Source: Nitrospirales bacterium
GTDB lineage: Bacteria > Nitrospirota > Nitrospiria > Nitrospirales > UBA8639
Reading direction: 5' to 3'
Assembly (NCBI GenBank): GCA_031315865.1
Contig: JALDRJ010000002.1
Coordinates: forward strand, 1,896,001-1,960,000
Length of the DNA: 64,000 nucleotides
Part shown: piece after piece, positions 24,405-33,913 of the stretch
Layout of the letters: every line of letters begins with the position of its first letter
Numbering within the stretch: the first letter of the stretch is position 1
Program-made: the position numbers and the translations under genes
The notes under the pieces: generated by a model
Told to the model about the DNA's origin: nothing
The model's database searches: none
What the model saw: only the letters and a program-made list of their open reading frames with translations

Positions 24405-26351
24405 CTAAGAAAAATTGAGGATTTGTATTGGCTCAATTGGGTCGGCTGGAGAAAATTTGAAAATTCTCGAATAAAAATATAACTCAACATCGAGCACACG
24501 CTTGATATTGTCTGCCTTCCGAAATCCATGCTGCTCTCCTTCGAATGCCACATATGCCACAGGCAGACCTTTATTGTTTAGGGCTTCCACCATTCTTCCC
24601 GCCTGATCGGGAGGAACCACTTTGTCTTCCAGTCCTTGAAATAGAATAATCGGACACGAAAGCTGGCTGGCATGATGAATTGGCGAACGTTGTTGATAGC
24701 GTTCCCGTTCTTCCGGGTATGGCCCCACCAATCCGTGTAAATAGCGAGACTCAAATTTATGCGTGTCCCGTGCAAGCGCCTCCAAGTCGGAAACGCCGTA
24801 GTGACTCGATCCCGCTGAAAAGATGTCGCGAAACGTCAGCGCGCAAAGGGTCGTATATCCACCTGCGCTTCCACCCATGATTGCGACTCGTTTCGGATCG
24901 ATCTTGTCTTGCCGGATGAGAGACTTGACGCCATTCACGCAATCGTCAATATCGACGATTCCCCATTGTCCGTTCAATCTGGCTCGATACGTTCGGCCAT
25001 ATCCGGTACTTCCTCCGTAATTGACATCAAGGACGGCAAAGCCTCGACTGGTCCAGTATTGGATCATCACATCAAATGACTGATCGGTAGCGCCTGTCGG
25101 ACCACCATGGCTTTTGACGATTAATGGAGGACGTTCCTGCGAGGGAGCTGAAAAGTCCGGATTATGTGGCGGATAAAAGAACGCATGGGCTTGCTGTCCA
25201 TTCTCTGTCGGATACGTAATGGCCTCAGGCGTCGAAAGATAGTCTTGCGAAACAGGAAGACCCCTTGAACGATAGAGGATCGAATGGTGGTTAGACAGCA
25301 GATCAACCTGAATCAGGCAATGAGGTTCAGTTGGAGAGCTGGCGAGACAGTAAGCGTGACCGTTGAAGACGCGAAGGTCGCTGAGTTCGGGATAGGAAAG
25401 ATCAAAGCTTGATAGTTGCCGCGATTCAACATCAAGGGTCGCGAGATGCCAGTTTCCTTCCTGCGTGTAAAGACAGGCGAGGGTGGTGGGGGAATGGAAT
25501 CCATACGTAGAAAGGCCGAAGTTCCATTGAGGAAGCCCCCATTCAGCCTCCATTGGGAAAAGGGCATTTACCTCATCCTGCCAAATTCTGTAAAGATTCC
25601 ACCAACCTGTACGGTCAGATATGAAATACAGGGTTCCGGTCGGAGACCATTCTGGTTGAAAGATTGATTCCTCAGGACCACCTGCGACGATCTTACCCTC
25701 CGTTACCGCTCCGTCGGCATCAAAGTCGGCAACCCATAATTCGCATCCATCCCAAGGCATGTTCGGATGGTTCCAGGAAAGCCACGCGAGCTGTCGTCCG
25801 TCAGGACTCAAGCGTGGGGATGCATAAAAATCATATCCCTGAACGAGTAGCTGTTCACGGGGCTCTTTCGAGCTCTCATCTAATGAGATGCTAACGATCG
25901 CGTTTGATGGCTCATGATCTGTGACAGAATGATCTTCTCTGATGGCGATCAGGCGGTTGCGAGAGGCATCCAAGGTGAAATCCGCGTAACGAAAAGGCCC
26001 TGGGTCTGTCATTGGTTCCGGCCAGGCACCTGAAAGAGGGTGTCGATAGACTCGTTGATCGGAGTCATTCGAGAAATAGATGGCTTCATTGGCGATAAGA
26101 TATGCGGCTCCGCCATATTCATGAACCCGTGACCGAACATTAAATGTGGACGGCGTGATATCAGAGATGTCGGCGTCAGATGTTCGACGGACAATGACGT
26201 TGCGTCCGCCTTCTGTTGGTCGTCCTTCAACCCAAAAGAGTCCTTGAGCCGTGACTTGTATTTGTCCCAATCTGACGGCCTGAGCGACGATCATTCCTGA
26301 CGTCAATGGAGACTTCCAAGAACCATAGGGAGAAACGTTTACGGATGTCAT
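24405..26351 (-). CDS. S9 family peptidase (prolyl oligopeptidase/acylaminoacyl peptidase type)
   Basis: A 648-residue cytoplasmic protein (no signal peptide). An N-terminal beta-propeller-like half has repeated segments such as YFSNDSDQRVYRHPL, SPDGRQLAWLSWNHPNMPW and YFISDRTGWWNLYRI. The C-terminal alpha/beta hydrolase has the nucleophile elbow MGGSAGGYTTL, catalytic Asp in QGLEDKVVPPDQ and catalytic His in EGEQHGFRK. It hydrolyses short peptides or acyl-peptides by family knowledge; the exact specificity is unknown. It stands alone on the minus strand. Confidence 0.9.
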   Translation of the reverse strand: MTSVNVSPYGSWKSPLTSGMIVAQAVRLGQIQVTAQGLFWVEGRPTEGGRNVIVRRTSDADISDITPSTFNVRSRVHEYGGAAYLIANEAIYFSNDSDQRVYRHPLSGAWPEPMTDPGPFRYADFTLDASRNRLIAIREDHSVTDHEPSNAIVSISLDESSKEPREQLLVQGYDFYASPRLSPDGRQLAWLSWNHPNMPWDGCELWVADFDADGAVTEGKIVAGGPEESIFQPEWSPTGTLYFISDRTGWWNLYRIWQDEVNALFPMEAEWGLPQWNFGLSTYGFHSPTTLACLYTQEGNWHLATLDVESRQLSSFDLSYPELSDLRVFNGHAYCLASSPTEPHCLIQVDLLSNHHSILYRSRGLPVSQDYLSTPEAITYPTENGQQAHAFFYPPHNPDFSAPSQERPPLIVKSHGGPTGATDQSFDVMIQYWTSRGFAVLDVNYGGSTGYGRTYRARLNGQWGIVDIDDCVNGVKSLIRQDKIDPKRVAIMGGSAGGYTTLCALTFRDIFSAGSSHYGVSDLEALARDTHKFESRYLHGLVGPYPEERERYQQRSPIHHASQLSCPIILFQGLEDKVVPPDQAGRMVEALNNKGLPVAYVAFEGEQHGFRKADNIKRVLDVELYFYSRIFKFSPADPIEPIQILNFS

Positions 26352-26521
26352 GGGGGTCGTGCACTCCTCGATTCACGGATAAGTTGCGATTGAGCGTACG
26401 GGGTATGAGGCAACGATGTTTAACTACGTGGAGGGCATGCCTAAGAACAGGTATCTTAAGCAAGCACGGAAGCCTCAGGGAGACGAGACCGGAAGAGGGA
26501 TTGGAGAACTTCAGTTATGCT

Positions 26522-26722
26522 TCAACCGACATATGACGACCGGGCGTGTTCCTCGCGAGCTATTTCAACGAAGCTCGAGATATTCTTCCTGCAACGCCCG
26601 CAGCAACTACCTTTATCATTGATGCCTAGGGTTGACGCCAGTAATTTTGGACATGTGATGCCTTCACGTCCCAAATCGCGAACATCTGACTCTTTGATAC
26701 CTTTACAAACACAGATGTACAT
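26522..26722 (-). CDS. bfd: Bacterioferritin-associated ferredoxin (Bfd)-like [2Fe-2S] protein
   Basis: A 66-residue protein with four cysteines in the Bfd arrangement: CVC near the N-terminus and CCGRC. Bfd reduces ferric iron stored in bacterioferritin to release it when iron is scarce. AAGAGGGA precedes the ATG. A strong sigma-70 promoter and a Fur-box-like operator lie directly upstream, in line with iron control. No bacterioferritin gene is in the window. Confidence 0.9.
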   Translation of the reverse strand: MYICVCKGIKESDVRDLGREGITCPKLLASTLGINDKGSCCGRCRKNISSFVEIAREEHARSSYVG

Positions 26723-26758
26723 GGCTTCCCTCTTTTTTGTCGGTCTTTAGTTTAATAC

Positions 26759-26777
26759 GATATTGATAACCATTTTC
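26759..26777 (-). promoter_or_regulatory. Fur-box-like operator upstream of bfd
   Basis: GATATTGATAACCATTTTC matches the classical 19-bp Fur consensus GATAATGATAATCATTATC at 16 positions. It begins about 37 bp upstream of the bfd ATG and covers the predicted transcription start, so iron-bound Fur would block initiation. Confidence 0.85.
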
Positions 26778-26787
26778 AATATAAATC

Positions 26788-26816
26788 ATTTTACTCATAT
26801 GTCTATCGGCTGTCAA
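26788..26816 (-). promoter_or_regulatory. Sigma-70 promoter of bfd
   Basis: On the minus strand TTGACA (26816-26811), a 17-bp spacer and TAAAAT (26793-26788) form a near-consensus housekeeping promoter reading toward bfd. The Fur-box-like site lies 10 bp downstream of the -10. Confidence 0.85.
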
Positions 26817-26971
26817 CCTGACGGGCTGAAGAAAATTATGAAGGTATTTTCATGTAAGATATTGAAAGATAATGACTTATGGGATATGGCGTTCTATATT
26901 TCGAGTGGCTTCTGGAATTTTTGTCAAAATTCATCATGATGCGTGACCGCAAAACATTTTCTTGAATTTTT

Positions 26972-27274
26972 ATGGTTGATGACTACATACATGAAACGGC
27001 TGATGGTGTGATCTTACGTGTCTACGCGCAGCCTCGAGCTTCAAAGACGGCATACGTCGGTCCGCACGGCGAGAAAGGTCTAAAATTTACCTTGGCCGCT
27101 CCGCCAGTTGAAGGTGAGGCGAATGAAATGCTCTGTGCATTCCTTGCCAAGCAACTGCAGTTGCCGAAAGGTGCCGTCATCATGATCTCTGGGTCCGGGA
27201 GTCGTCATAAACGAATCAGGTTGACCGGCATATCAATAGAGAAAGTTAAACAGTATTTCAGGAAGTGGAAGTAG
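26972..27274 (+). CDS. DUF167 (YggU-family) protein
   Basis: A 100-residue small protein with the family signatures VYAQPRASKTAYVG and APPVEGEANEMLCAFLAKQL, and a late GSGSRHKRIRLTG. The length matches the family (about 95-100). Function is not established; it is often found near cell-division or membrane genes in other bacteria. It precedes the VWA gene on the same strand. Confidence 0.88.
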   Translation: MVDDYIHETADGVILRVYAQPRASKTAYVGPHGEKGLKFTLAAPPVEGEANEMLCAFLAKQLQLPKGAVIMISGSGSRHKRIRLTGISIEKVKQYFRKWK

Positions 27275-27448
27275 GGCGAACGACGAAGATTCTTCGTGGC
27301 TTAGGAAACAAGCCTGCACCCATGAGAGTATATGGTACGTCGTCATCGAAATTTGATGTCGTTCCGACAAGCCTCAAGACTTGGGGTGGGATTTCCTGTC
27401 CTGATGGTGGTAAGGTCCAGTTTGCCTTCACCATCGTCTTGAGGATTC

Positions 27449-30400
27449 ATGAACTCACGGTCCCAACATTCCTCACTTCTCGAGTGCCTCTTAGATCGGC
27501 ATGAGCCATCGACGGCGGAACGTTTGCTCGATGGACTCATTGAGCAAGGTGTGGCAACGACTGTCTTCGAGCTGCTGGAAGAGCTTCGTGACGTGTCTTC
27601 AAAAGTCGCCAGCGAAGCCGTCTGGAGTTTGGAAGAGTTTCGGCGACGTTGTGGACTGCAGGCCGTCATCTCTTGGCTGGATCTTGGCATTTGCCTGACT
27701 GGGACAAGGGGGGCGCTTGGGTTACGCTATTTTAAAGAAAGCCCGTTGATCCTTGGGGTTTTGGAAGATTCGGAACAACGTGAAGGTCTTTTGCGACTCA
27801 TCCTAGAGTTGGCGGATGGTCCGTCTGACGTGGCTCCCAATTGTGCGTATGAATTTTTTAAAAAAGCCCCAGAACTGTTGCTGGAAATTCCCTTGACTGA
27901 GTTGGGGGCCTGGGCTGAGGTTGGAATGGAATTGGCGCAATGGGATTATGTGTTAGGAGTGGAATTTTTCACCGAAAGCCCCTCGATCGCCAAAGCCCTT
28001 TCATTCGATCAGGTCAGGCCATGGATCGGGTTCGGGATGAAATTGGTGACTACAAATAGTTTGGGTAAAACCGACTATGTGGGAACGATTGAATACTTCC
28101 GTTCAAGTCCCAATATTCTGCGGGAAATCGAACCGGTCGAAATCAAGCAATTAGTCTTGGAAATGGGCTCTACGCTGGCTGACGAGTCGCCGGAATTGGC
28201 CATTGCTTTTTTAGCGGACTGTCCCAGACTACTCCAAAACTTGTCATCGACCGACTGGAAAGTCAGGGTTTTTCAGTATGGGTTATTGCTCGCCGACCGT
28301 GATGCCAAATCCACACTCGCCTATTTGAATCGCGTGCCGGAGATTCTTTACCTCACGGGAGAATCGGAAGATGCTCTTCACGTATTCGAGGAATGGTACC
28401 GTCACGGGATGGACGTGTTGGAATATAGTGCCGAAGGGGCACGAGCGTACTTTTCGCTCGAGACCAAACATGCTCTGACTGCCGTGGAGCAGGCGATGCA
28501 AGGCGTTCCGTTGCGGCAAATCGCGCGAACGTTGAAATTATTCGCGCAGGGGATGTGCGGGCGGGATGTTGCGATTGAGGCGTTACCGCAGACTTCTCAG
28601 GCAGTAACGACGCGGGTTCCTGGTGCCCCAGAACCTCGAGCGAAAGTGAGTGCTGACGGGCAAACGATTTATCTGCCGCTCTTGATGAGGCAAGGCGCAA
28701 CCCGGGAAGGCAATATGAGGCGGTACACCGTGATGACGGCACATGAAGCTGGTCATCTTGAGTTTGGAACGTACCGGGTGAGTCGAGAACGGCTTCATGC
28801 ACTGGCTCGCGACGTTCATCAACGCTATGCACCGCTTCAGGATGAAACGTCGGCGTCCATGCCTGACACACTGGGAAACGTATTTGCCCTGTACCCGCAG
28901 AAAGGAGTCATCCATGACTTGTGGGAGATTTTAGAAGATGCCCGCATCGAATTTTTATTACAACATGAGTATCCTGGACTCCGGCAAGATTTGGTTGTCT
29001 TAACGAAAGAGGCGGTGCAGACTCGATCATTTTTGCACGGAATGACAGTACGTGAGATCGTGCTGGATGCTCTTCTCTTGCGGTTTGCCAACGAACCATC
29101 GGGTATAGCAGAACAACCAGATCTTCAAGATGTCGTCGAAAGGTCATGGCAATTAGCGCAAACGATTCTGCATCTGGAGGCGACAGCCGATGACGTGGTT
29201 CTCGTGGCAGACCGTATTTATCAGGTGTTGGATGAAATGATCGCCAAATTGAGCTCTGCTGATAAACAGGAGTGGCGTGAGTTAGATGAAGAAGAGTCGT
29301 CTGAAGTCGGCGCTGGGCCCCGGGCAGCGGAGGAGACATCGGATGAGTACCGGCCCATTACGAACCTTTCCTATCGGGGGGCGATGGATCCAGATATGGT
29401 CCAAGGACAGGGGCAGGACGAGTGGACTGGACAAACGGCAGCGGATGAGAAGCGTGAGGCGGACTCCATTTCACCTGAACACCGCGAAGAATCTTCTCAA
29501 CCATCGGTGTCACCGGGAGCCCGTGAAAAGGAGCGGGCATTCCAGTCTACAGGCCAACCGCGGCAAGAATATGGTCAGTCACCACTCGAACAATGGTTGG
29601 ACCTGGACAATAGTCGACGCCAGGGAGTCTCGAATGTCCCGCAGGGTGCTCACGAAATTCTCTATGATGAATGGGATGGTATCCTGAATGATTACCGCCC
29701 GCGCTGGTGTCGGGTGCTTGAACGTCATGGACAAGAAGGCCACACAGAATTTGTTGAAGACACGTTAGCCAGTTATGGTCATGAAATACGTCTCTTGCGT
29801 CGTTATTTCGAAACCATTCGGCCAACCGCTCTTCGGCATTTGGGTCGGCAGGAGGGGGGAGACGACATCGATATCGACGAAGTGGTCAGGCGTATCGCGG
29901 ACAAGCGCGTGGGAAACGAGCCGTCTGACCGAGTGTATCTCCGTCGCGAACGACATGATCGGCAAGTGGCGGTGGCCTTTTTAATCGACATGAGTGGTTC
30001 AACTGGACAACGAATTGGTTCGGAGTCGCGGCGTGTTCTTGATGTGGAAAAAGAAGGGTTGATACTGTTATCGGAAGCCTTGAGCGCTATCGGCGATGCC
30101 TATGCGATGTATGGCTATTCCGGCCAAGGACGCGGGCACGTGGAGCTGACTGTCCTGAAAGAGTTCGATGAGGCTTCATTAAGCCGAACCGTCTCGCGAA
30201 TCGGGGGAATTGCACCCAAGAAGCAGAACCGTGATGGAGCCGCGATTCGTCATGCCGTCACTCGCCTGCTTCGACAGCCAGCTCGAACGAGACTCCTGGT
30301 TATCCTCAGCGATGGAAAGCCGTTAGACGATGGCTATGCTGACGAGTATGCTTTGGAAGATACCAGGATGGCGCTTCGGGAAGCGCGAAAGAAAGGAATT

Positions 30401-30541
30401 CACCCGTTCTGCATCACCGTGGATCGAGAGGCTGGGGACTATATCGCACGCATGTACGGTGAAGTCGGGTTTTTGGTGATTGACGATGTGACTAGCTTGC
30501 CGCGACGGCTTCCCCGTATTTATCAACGATTAACGACCTAA
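27449..30541 (+). CDS. NorD/CbbO-like VWA domain protein with N-terminal solenoid repeats
   Basis: A 1030-residue cytoplasmic protein. The N-terminal third (about residues 80-330) has six degenerate helical repeats sharing an 'xxFFxxSPxIL' core (LRYFKESPLIL, YEFFKKAPELL, VEFFTESPSIA, IEYFRSSPNIL). A middle region carries a zinc-protease-like HEAGH motif (residues 432-436). An acidic low-complexity linker (about 610-715) follows, then a C-terminal VWA domain with MIDAS DMSGS (Asp847). NorD/CbbO proteins work with MoxR-type AAA+ ATPases to activate metalloenzymes such as NO reductase or Rubisco; no MoxR gene is nearby. It is followed within 20 bp by a small hypothetical gene. Confidence 0.85.
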   Translation: MNSRSQHSSLLECLLDRHEPSTAERLLDGLIEQGVATTVFELLEELRDVSSKVASEAVWSLEEFRRRCGLQAVISWLDLGICLTGTRGALGLRYFKESPLILGVLEDSEQREGLLRLILELADGPSDVAPNCAYEFFKKAPELLLEIPLTELGAWAEVGMELAQWDYVLGVEFFTESPSIAKALSFDQVRPWIGFGMKLVTTNSLGKTDYVGTIEYFRSSPNILREIEPVEIKQLVLEMGSTLADESPELAIAFLADCPRLLQNLSSTDWKVRVFQYGLLLADRDAKSTLAYLNRVPEILYLTGESEDALHVFEEWYRHGMDVLEYSAEGARAYFSLETKHALTAVEQAMQGVPLRQIARTLKLFAQGMCGRDVAIEALPQTSQAVTTRVPGAPEPRAKVSADGQTIYLPLLMRQGATREGNMRRYTVMTAHEAGHLEFGTYRVSRERLHALARDVHQRYAPLQDETSASMPDTLGNVFALYPQKGVIHDLWEILEDARIEFLLQHEYPGLRQDLVVLTKEAVQTRSFLHGMTVREIVLDALLLRFANEPSGIAEQPDLQDVVERSWQLAQTILHLEATADDVVLVADRIYQVLDEMIAKLSSADKQEWRELDEEESSEVGAGPRAAEETSDEYRPITNLSYRGAMDPDMVQGQGQDEWTGQTAADEKREADSISPEHREESSQPSVSPGAREKERAFQSTGQPRQEYGQSPLEQWLDLDNSRRQGVSNVPQGAHEILYDEWDGILNDYRPRWCRVLERHGQEGHTEFVEDTLASYGHEIRLLRRYFETIRPTALRHLGRQEGGDDIDIDEVVRRIADKRVGNEPSDRVYLRRERHDRQVAVAFLIDMSGSTGQRIGSESRRVLDVEKEGLILLSEALSAIGDAYAMYGYSGQGRGHVELTVLKEFDEASLSRTVSRIGGIAPKKQNRDGAAIRHAVTRLLRQPARTRLLVILSDGKPLDDGYADEYALEDTRMALREARKKGIHPFCITVDREAGDYIARMYGEVGFLVIDDVTSLPRRLPRIYQRLTT

Positions 30542-30558
30542 CAAATTTCCTGGTACGA

Positions 30559-30972
30559 ATGAATCAACAACCATCAAATCCAACGGTTCCTCCCTGGTTG
30601 TATAAGTTATTTACGGGGCACCAGTACCCCTACGTCCGTCGTCAGGCCAAGTTCGGACGAAAAGATCGTCAGCCGGGAGAAGCCTCGAGAGAACCGACTC
30701 GCGAAGAAATCGATGAGAAGTTTTGGGAGATTTATCCTCGTTGTTGGGTGAAAGTCTTGCAGGAAGTCAAGACAGGGATGATCGTGAGTTTCATCGAATT
30801 AGGGACCTATGAGCCGGGTACCTATCAAGAGCTGGTCGATGACCCGGAATCGTTTCTCGCCCGGGAATATGGCAAGAAGAAGATCAAGGTCAATTTTTAC
30901 GAAGGCGATAATTTCGTGTGTACGATTAATTTTAAAGTCGCGGGATGGGAGTCTCACGAGGGAGATCATTAG
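30559..30972 (+). CDS. Hypothetical protein next to the NorD-like gene
   Basis: A 137-residue soluble protein that I do not recognise. It starts with [24 protein letters not shown] and ends in a beta-rich [20 protein letters not shown]. There are no membrane segments and no cluster of metal ligands. It follows the VWA gene by 17 bp and precedes malate dehydrogenase by 40 bp, so it is probably in their operon. A chaperone-like or accessory role to NorD is possible but unsupported. Confidence 0.65.
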   Translation: MNQQPSNPTVPPWLYKLFTGHQYPYVRRQAKFGRKDRQPGEASREPTREEIDEKFWEIYPRCWVKVLQEVKTGMIVSFIELGTYEPGTYQELVDDPESFLAREYGKKKIKVNFYEGDNFVCTINFKVAGWESHEGDH

Positions 30973-31012
30973 TCAACTCTCACTCACTTTCGAAATAAAT
31001 AAAGGTTATCGC

Positions 31013-31960
31013 ATGAAACGAATCAAGGTTACCGTGGTCGGAGCAGGGAATGTTGGTGGATCCATTGCGCAGCGCGTTGCGGAGAAGAATGGGTATGATG
31101 TCATACTCGTCGATATTGTCGAGGGCATGCCTCAAGGCAAGGCATTGGATTTAGCCCAGGCGGGTCCGGTCTGTGGGTATGATTCGCAGATTATTGGCTC
31201 GAATCAGTTCGAAGAAACCGCGAGGTCTTCCGTGGTGGTGATCACGTCCGGCATTGCCCGAAAGCCTGGCATGAGCCGTGATGCCCTGATCGAAACGAAT
31301 ACGAAGATCGTGTCGTCAGTCGTGAAAGAAATCGTTCAACGCTCTCCTGATGCCATCATTATCATCGTCGCGAACCCTCTCGATGCCATGACCTACGTGG
31401 CCTATCATGTCAGCCAATTTCCCAAACAACGAGTCCTTGGTATGGCGGGGATATTGGATTCTGCGCGTTTCCGGGCCTTTATTGCCGAAGAACTCAATGT
31501 GTCCGTGGAAAACGTGCAAGCTATGGTTCTAGGCGGCCATGGGGATGCCATGGTCCCATTGATTCGATACACCACGGTGGCGGGTCGGCCGCTTCATGAA
31601 TGGATGTCTCAGGACCGCCTTGACGCGTTAGTCAAGAGAACGCGTCAAGGCGGGGCAGAAATCGTCAACTTACTCAAGACCGGAAGTGCCTATTACGCTC
31701 CGGCTGCTTCAGCGGTTGAGATGATCGAAGCCATCACTCGAGATCAAAAGAAAATCCTGCCCTGCGCGACGCTCTGTGAGGGGGAGTATGGATTTCACGG
31801 CTTGATCATGGGAGTGCCGGTGAAATTGGGAGGCTCGGGCGTCGAAGAAATTATTGAATATACACTTTCACCCGAAGAACAGTCGGCTTTGAAACTTTCT
31901 GGAGATGCTGTGCGGGAATTATGTCAGAAAGTCGATCGGTTACTTGGCAGGCAAAAGTAA
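31013..31960 (+). CDS. mdh: Malate dehydrogenase, LDH-like type
   Basis: A 315-residue NAD-dependent oxidoreductase. The start at [17 protein letters not shown] puts the Rossmann glycine motif close to the N-terminus. Catalytic residues include His in GGHGD and the substrate loop Arg in [13 protein letters not shown] is also present. The MKRIKV...[13 protein letters not shown] pattern matches tetrameric LDH-like malate dehydrogenases used in the TCA or reductive TCA cycle. Downstream is a flavoprotein/ferredoxin pair. Confidence 0.93.
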   Translation: MKRIKVTVVGAGNVGGSIAQRVAEKNGYDVILVDIVEGMPQGKALDLAQAGPVCGYDSQIIGSNQFEETARSSVVVITSGIARKPGMSRDALIETNTKIVSSVVKEIVQRSPDAIIIIVANPLDAMTYVAYHVSQFPKQRVLGMAGILDSARFRAFIAEELNVSVENVQAMVLGGHGDAMVPLIRYTTVAGRPLHEWMSQDRLDALVKRTRQGGAEIVNLLKTGSAYYAPAASAVEMIEAITRDQKKILPCATLCEGEYGFHGLIMGVPVKLGGSGVEEIIEYTLSPEEQSALKLSGDAVRELCQKVDRLLGRQK

Positions 31961-32181
31961 CGGCAAGACCATCGCCTTCGTTTTGACTAGATGGCAGGTT
32001 TCTTCCAGGCTCGTTTTCGGCGGGCCGTGTGGCAATGTACATTAGTGGAATGGTGATTCTTACTTTGTCTGTCATGCCACGGTTGAGTCGGGAAATATGC
32101 TTGACGGGTTGAGAGAGTGAACCGTATAGTGGCGTGAAGATTTGTGACCGTTCATGAGACGATGACGCATTCAGACAAATA

Positions 32182-33480
32182 ATGATAGATCAAGTAACCA
32201 ACGCTCCCCGAATACTCGCGGGTGCGGACGAAGAACCTTGGAAGATTGATTCGTACGTTCGTCGTGGCGGATACGAAGCATGGAAAGCCTGCGTGATTAA
32301 CGCGGATCGGGAGTCAGTGATTGCGGTGCTCAAGCACTCGCATCTTCGCGGTCGAGGCGGGGCAGGGTTTCCAACCGGGATAAAATGGGAAAAAGTGTTT
32401 CATCATCGCGTCAAGGAACGGTACTTCGTGTGTAATGCCGGAGAACATGAACCGGGGACCTTCAAGGATCGCTATTTATTGAGACATCATCCGCATCAAT
32501 TGCTCGAAGGGTGTTTGATCGCGGCGTTTACCGTGCATGCTCAAAAGGCCTTTATTTATCTCAACGCGGAATTCGAAGAGGAGCGAGAGCATTTTGAAAA
32601 GGCGATCGCGGAGGCCCGCGCCAATGGGCTCATGGGAGAGAATATTCTCGGAACGACGCTCAACCTGGACCTTGAGATTTTTGAAGGCCACGGCAGTTAC
32701 GTGGCGGGTGAAGAGACGGCTATGCTGGAGTCGATGCAGGGCAGGCCGGCGCAACCCAAGCAGAAACCGCCTTTTTATCCCACAGAATTTGGGCTGTATG
32801 GGAAACCGACATTAGTCAACAATGTCGAAACGCTGTCGAATATTCCGAGTATCCTGAGGAACGGAGCAGGCTGGTTCATGCAGGTGGGCACTGAAAAAAG
32901 TCCTGGGACCATGTTGTTCTCGCTCAGTGGTGCTGTCAATCGTCCTGGCGTGTATGAATTGCCGTTAGGCACGCCACTGCGCTACCTGATCGAAGAATGC
33001 GGACAGGGCATTCCTGATGGACGAGGGCTCAAAGCGGTTTTTCCTGGCGGGCCGTCATTTGCGATGGTTGGTCCTGACGAGCTTGATCTTCCGATGGATT
33101 TTGATTCATTGAAAAAGGCTGGAACGGGTTTGGGGTCTGCCGGTGTGATTGTCGTGGATGATGCGACCTGTATGGTGACGCAAACGCTGAAGCTGTCGAA
33201 GTTTTTTGAAGCTGAAAGTTGCGGGCAATGTCCGCCTTGCCGGATTGGAACGGGTGAGCTCGCCAAGCTGGTTCAAAAAATCGAGGAAGGGAATGGGACG
33301 CAAAAGGATCTGGATCAAATGTTGCAGATTTGCGGTTTTGTCAAGGGTACGGGCTTTTGCACCCTGGTAACCGGAGCCTCAGTCCTCATTCAAAACAGTC
33401 TTCGCATGTTCAAGCATGAATATGAAGAACATATCAAGTTGGGGGGATGTCCCTTTTCCGCACAAGCTGCACACGTCTAG
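32182..33480 (+). CDS. NuoF-like NADH-binding flavoprotein subunit
   Basis: A 432-residue protein of the NuoF/HoxF family. The FMN/NADH site (HLRGRGGAGFPTGIKW, VCNAGEHEPGTFKDR) and GEETAMLESMQGR are conserved. The 4Fe-4S motif ESCGQCPPCRIGTGEL with a later FCTL cysteine is intact. One difference is AGEH where most members have ADES/ADEM in the flavin region. It stands alone without nuoE or nuoG, but a 2Fe-2S ferredoxin gene follows after 15 bp. The likely role is NAD(P)H:ferredoxin electron exchange; this is inferred from the pair. Confidence 0.85.
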   Translation: MIDQVTNAPRILAGADEEPWKIDSYVRRGGYEAWKACVINADRESVIAVLKHSHLRGRGGAGFPTGIKWEKVFHHRVKERYFVCNAGEHEPGTFKDRYLLRHHPHQLLEGCLIAAFTVHAQKAFIYLNAEFEEEREHFEKAIAEARANGLMGENILGTTLNLDLEIFEGHGSYVAGEETAMLESMQGRPAQPKQKPPFYPTEFGLYGKPTLVNNVETLSNIPSILRNGAGWFMQVGTEKSPGTMLFSLSGAVNRPGVYELPLGTPLRYLIEECGQGIPDGRGLKAVFPGGPSFAMVGPDELDLPMDFDSLKKAGTGLGSAGVIVVDDATCMVTQTLKLSKFFEAESCGQCPPCRIGTGELAKLVQKIEEGNGTQKDLDQMLQICGFVKGTGFCTLVTGASVLIQNSLRMFKHEYEEHIKLGGCPFSAQAAHV

Positions 33481-33495
33481 CTGAGTGAATCGGTC

Positions 33496-33855
33496 ATGCC
33501 ACATGTCACGTTCATCCACCCGGAAGGAAAAAGCGGGGAAGTGCCAGAGAATGTCACGCTCCTGGAGGCCGCCGATGTTCTAGGATTTCCCCTCAATCAC
33601 GACTGCGGCGGGAATGCGTCTTGTACTACCTGTCGCGTGGATGTGGCTGTCGGCGAAGACCATCTTTCGGAAATCGACTTTGAAGAACAAGATCTCTTAG
33701 ATCGTGAAGCCCTCACCGAATCCTATCATCGCCTTGGCTGTCAGGCCAGAGTCCTCGGGGATGTCATTGTGCAAGTACCGGAGCAAAAGTGGGGAGAAAC
33801 GACCGCGAGTGATCAGCCTCAGAGCCAACAGACTTCGAGTAAAAACGTGGTGTAA
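33496..33855 (+). CDS. [2Fe-2S] ferredoxin
   Basis: A 119-residue plant/adrenodoxin-type ferredoxin. Cluster ligands are in CGGNASCTTC and a distal LGCQA. LLEAADVLGFPLNHDCG is typical of the fold. It follows the NuoF-like gene after 15 bp and is probably its electron partner. Confidence 0.9.
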   Translation: MPHVTFIHPEGKSGEVPENVTLLEAADVLGFPLNHDCGGNASCTTCRVDVAVGEDHLSEIDFEEQDLLDREALTESYHRLGCQARVLGDVIVQVPEQKWGETTASDQPQSQQTSSKNVV

Positions 33856-33913
33856 TCCTACGTCTGGCCCCCTCATTTACCACATCGACTTCGCATAAGA
33901 CCGATCACGAATC

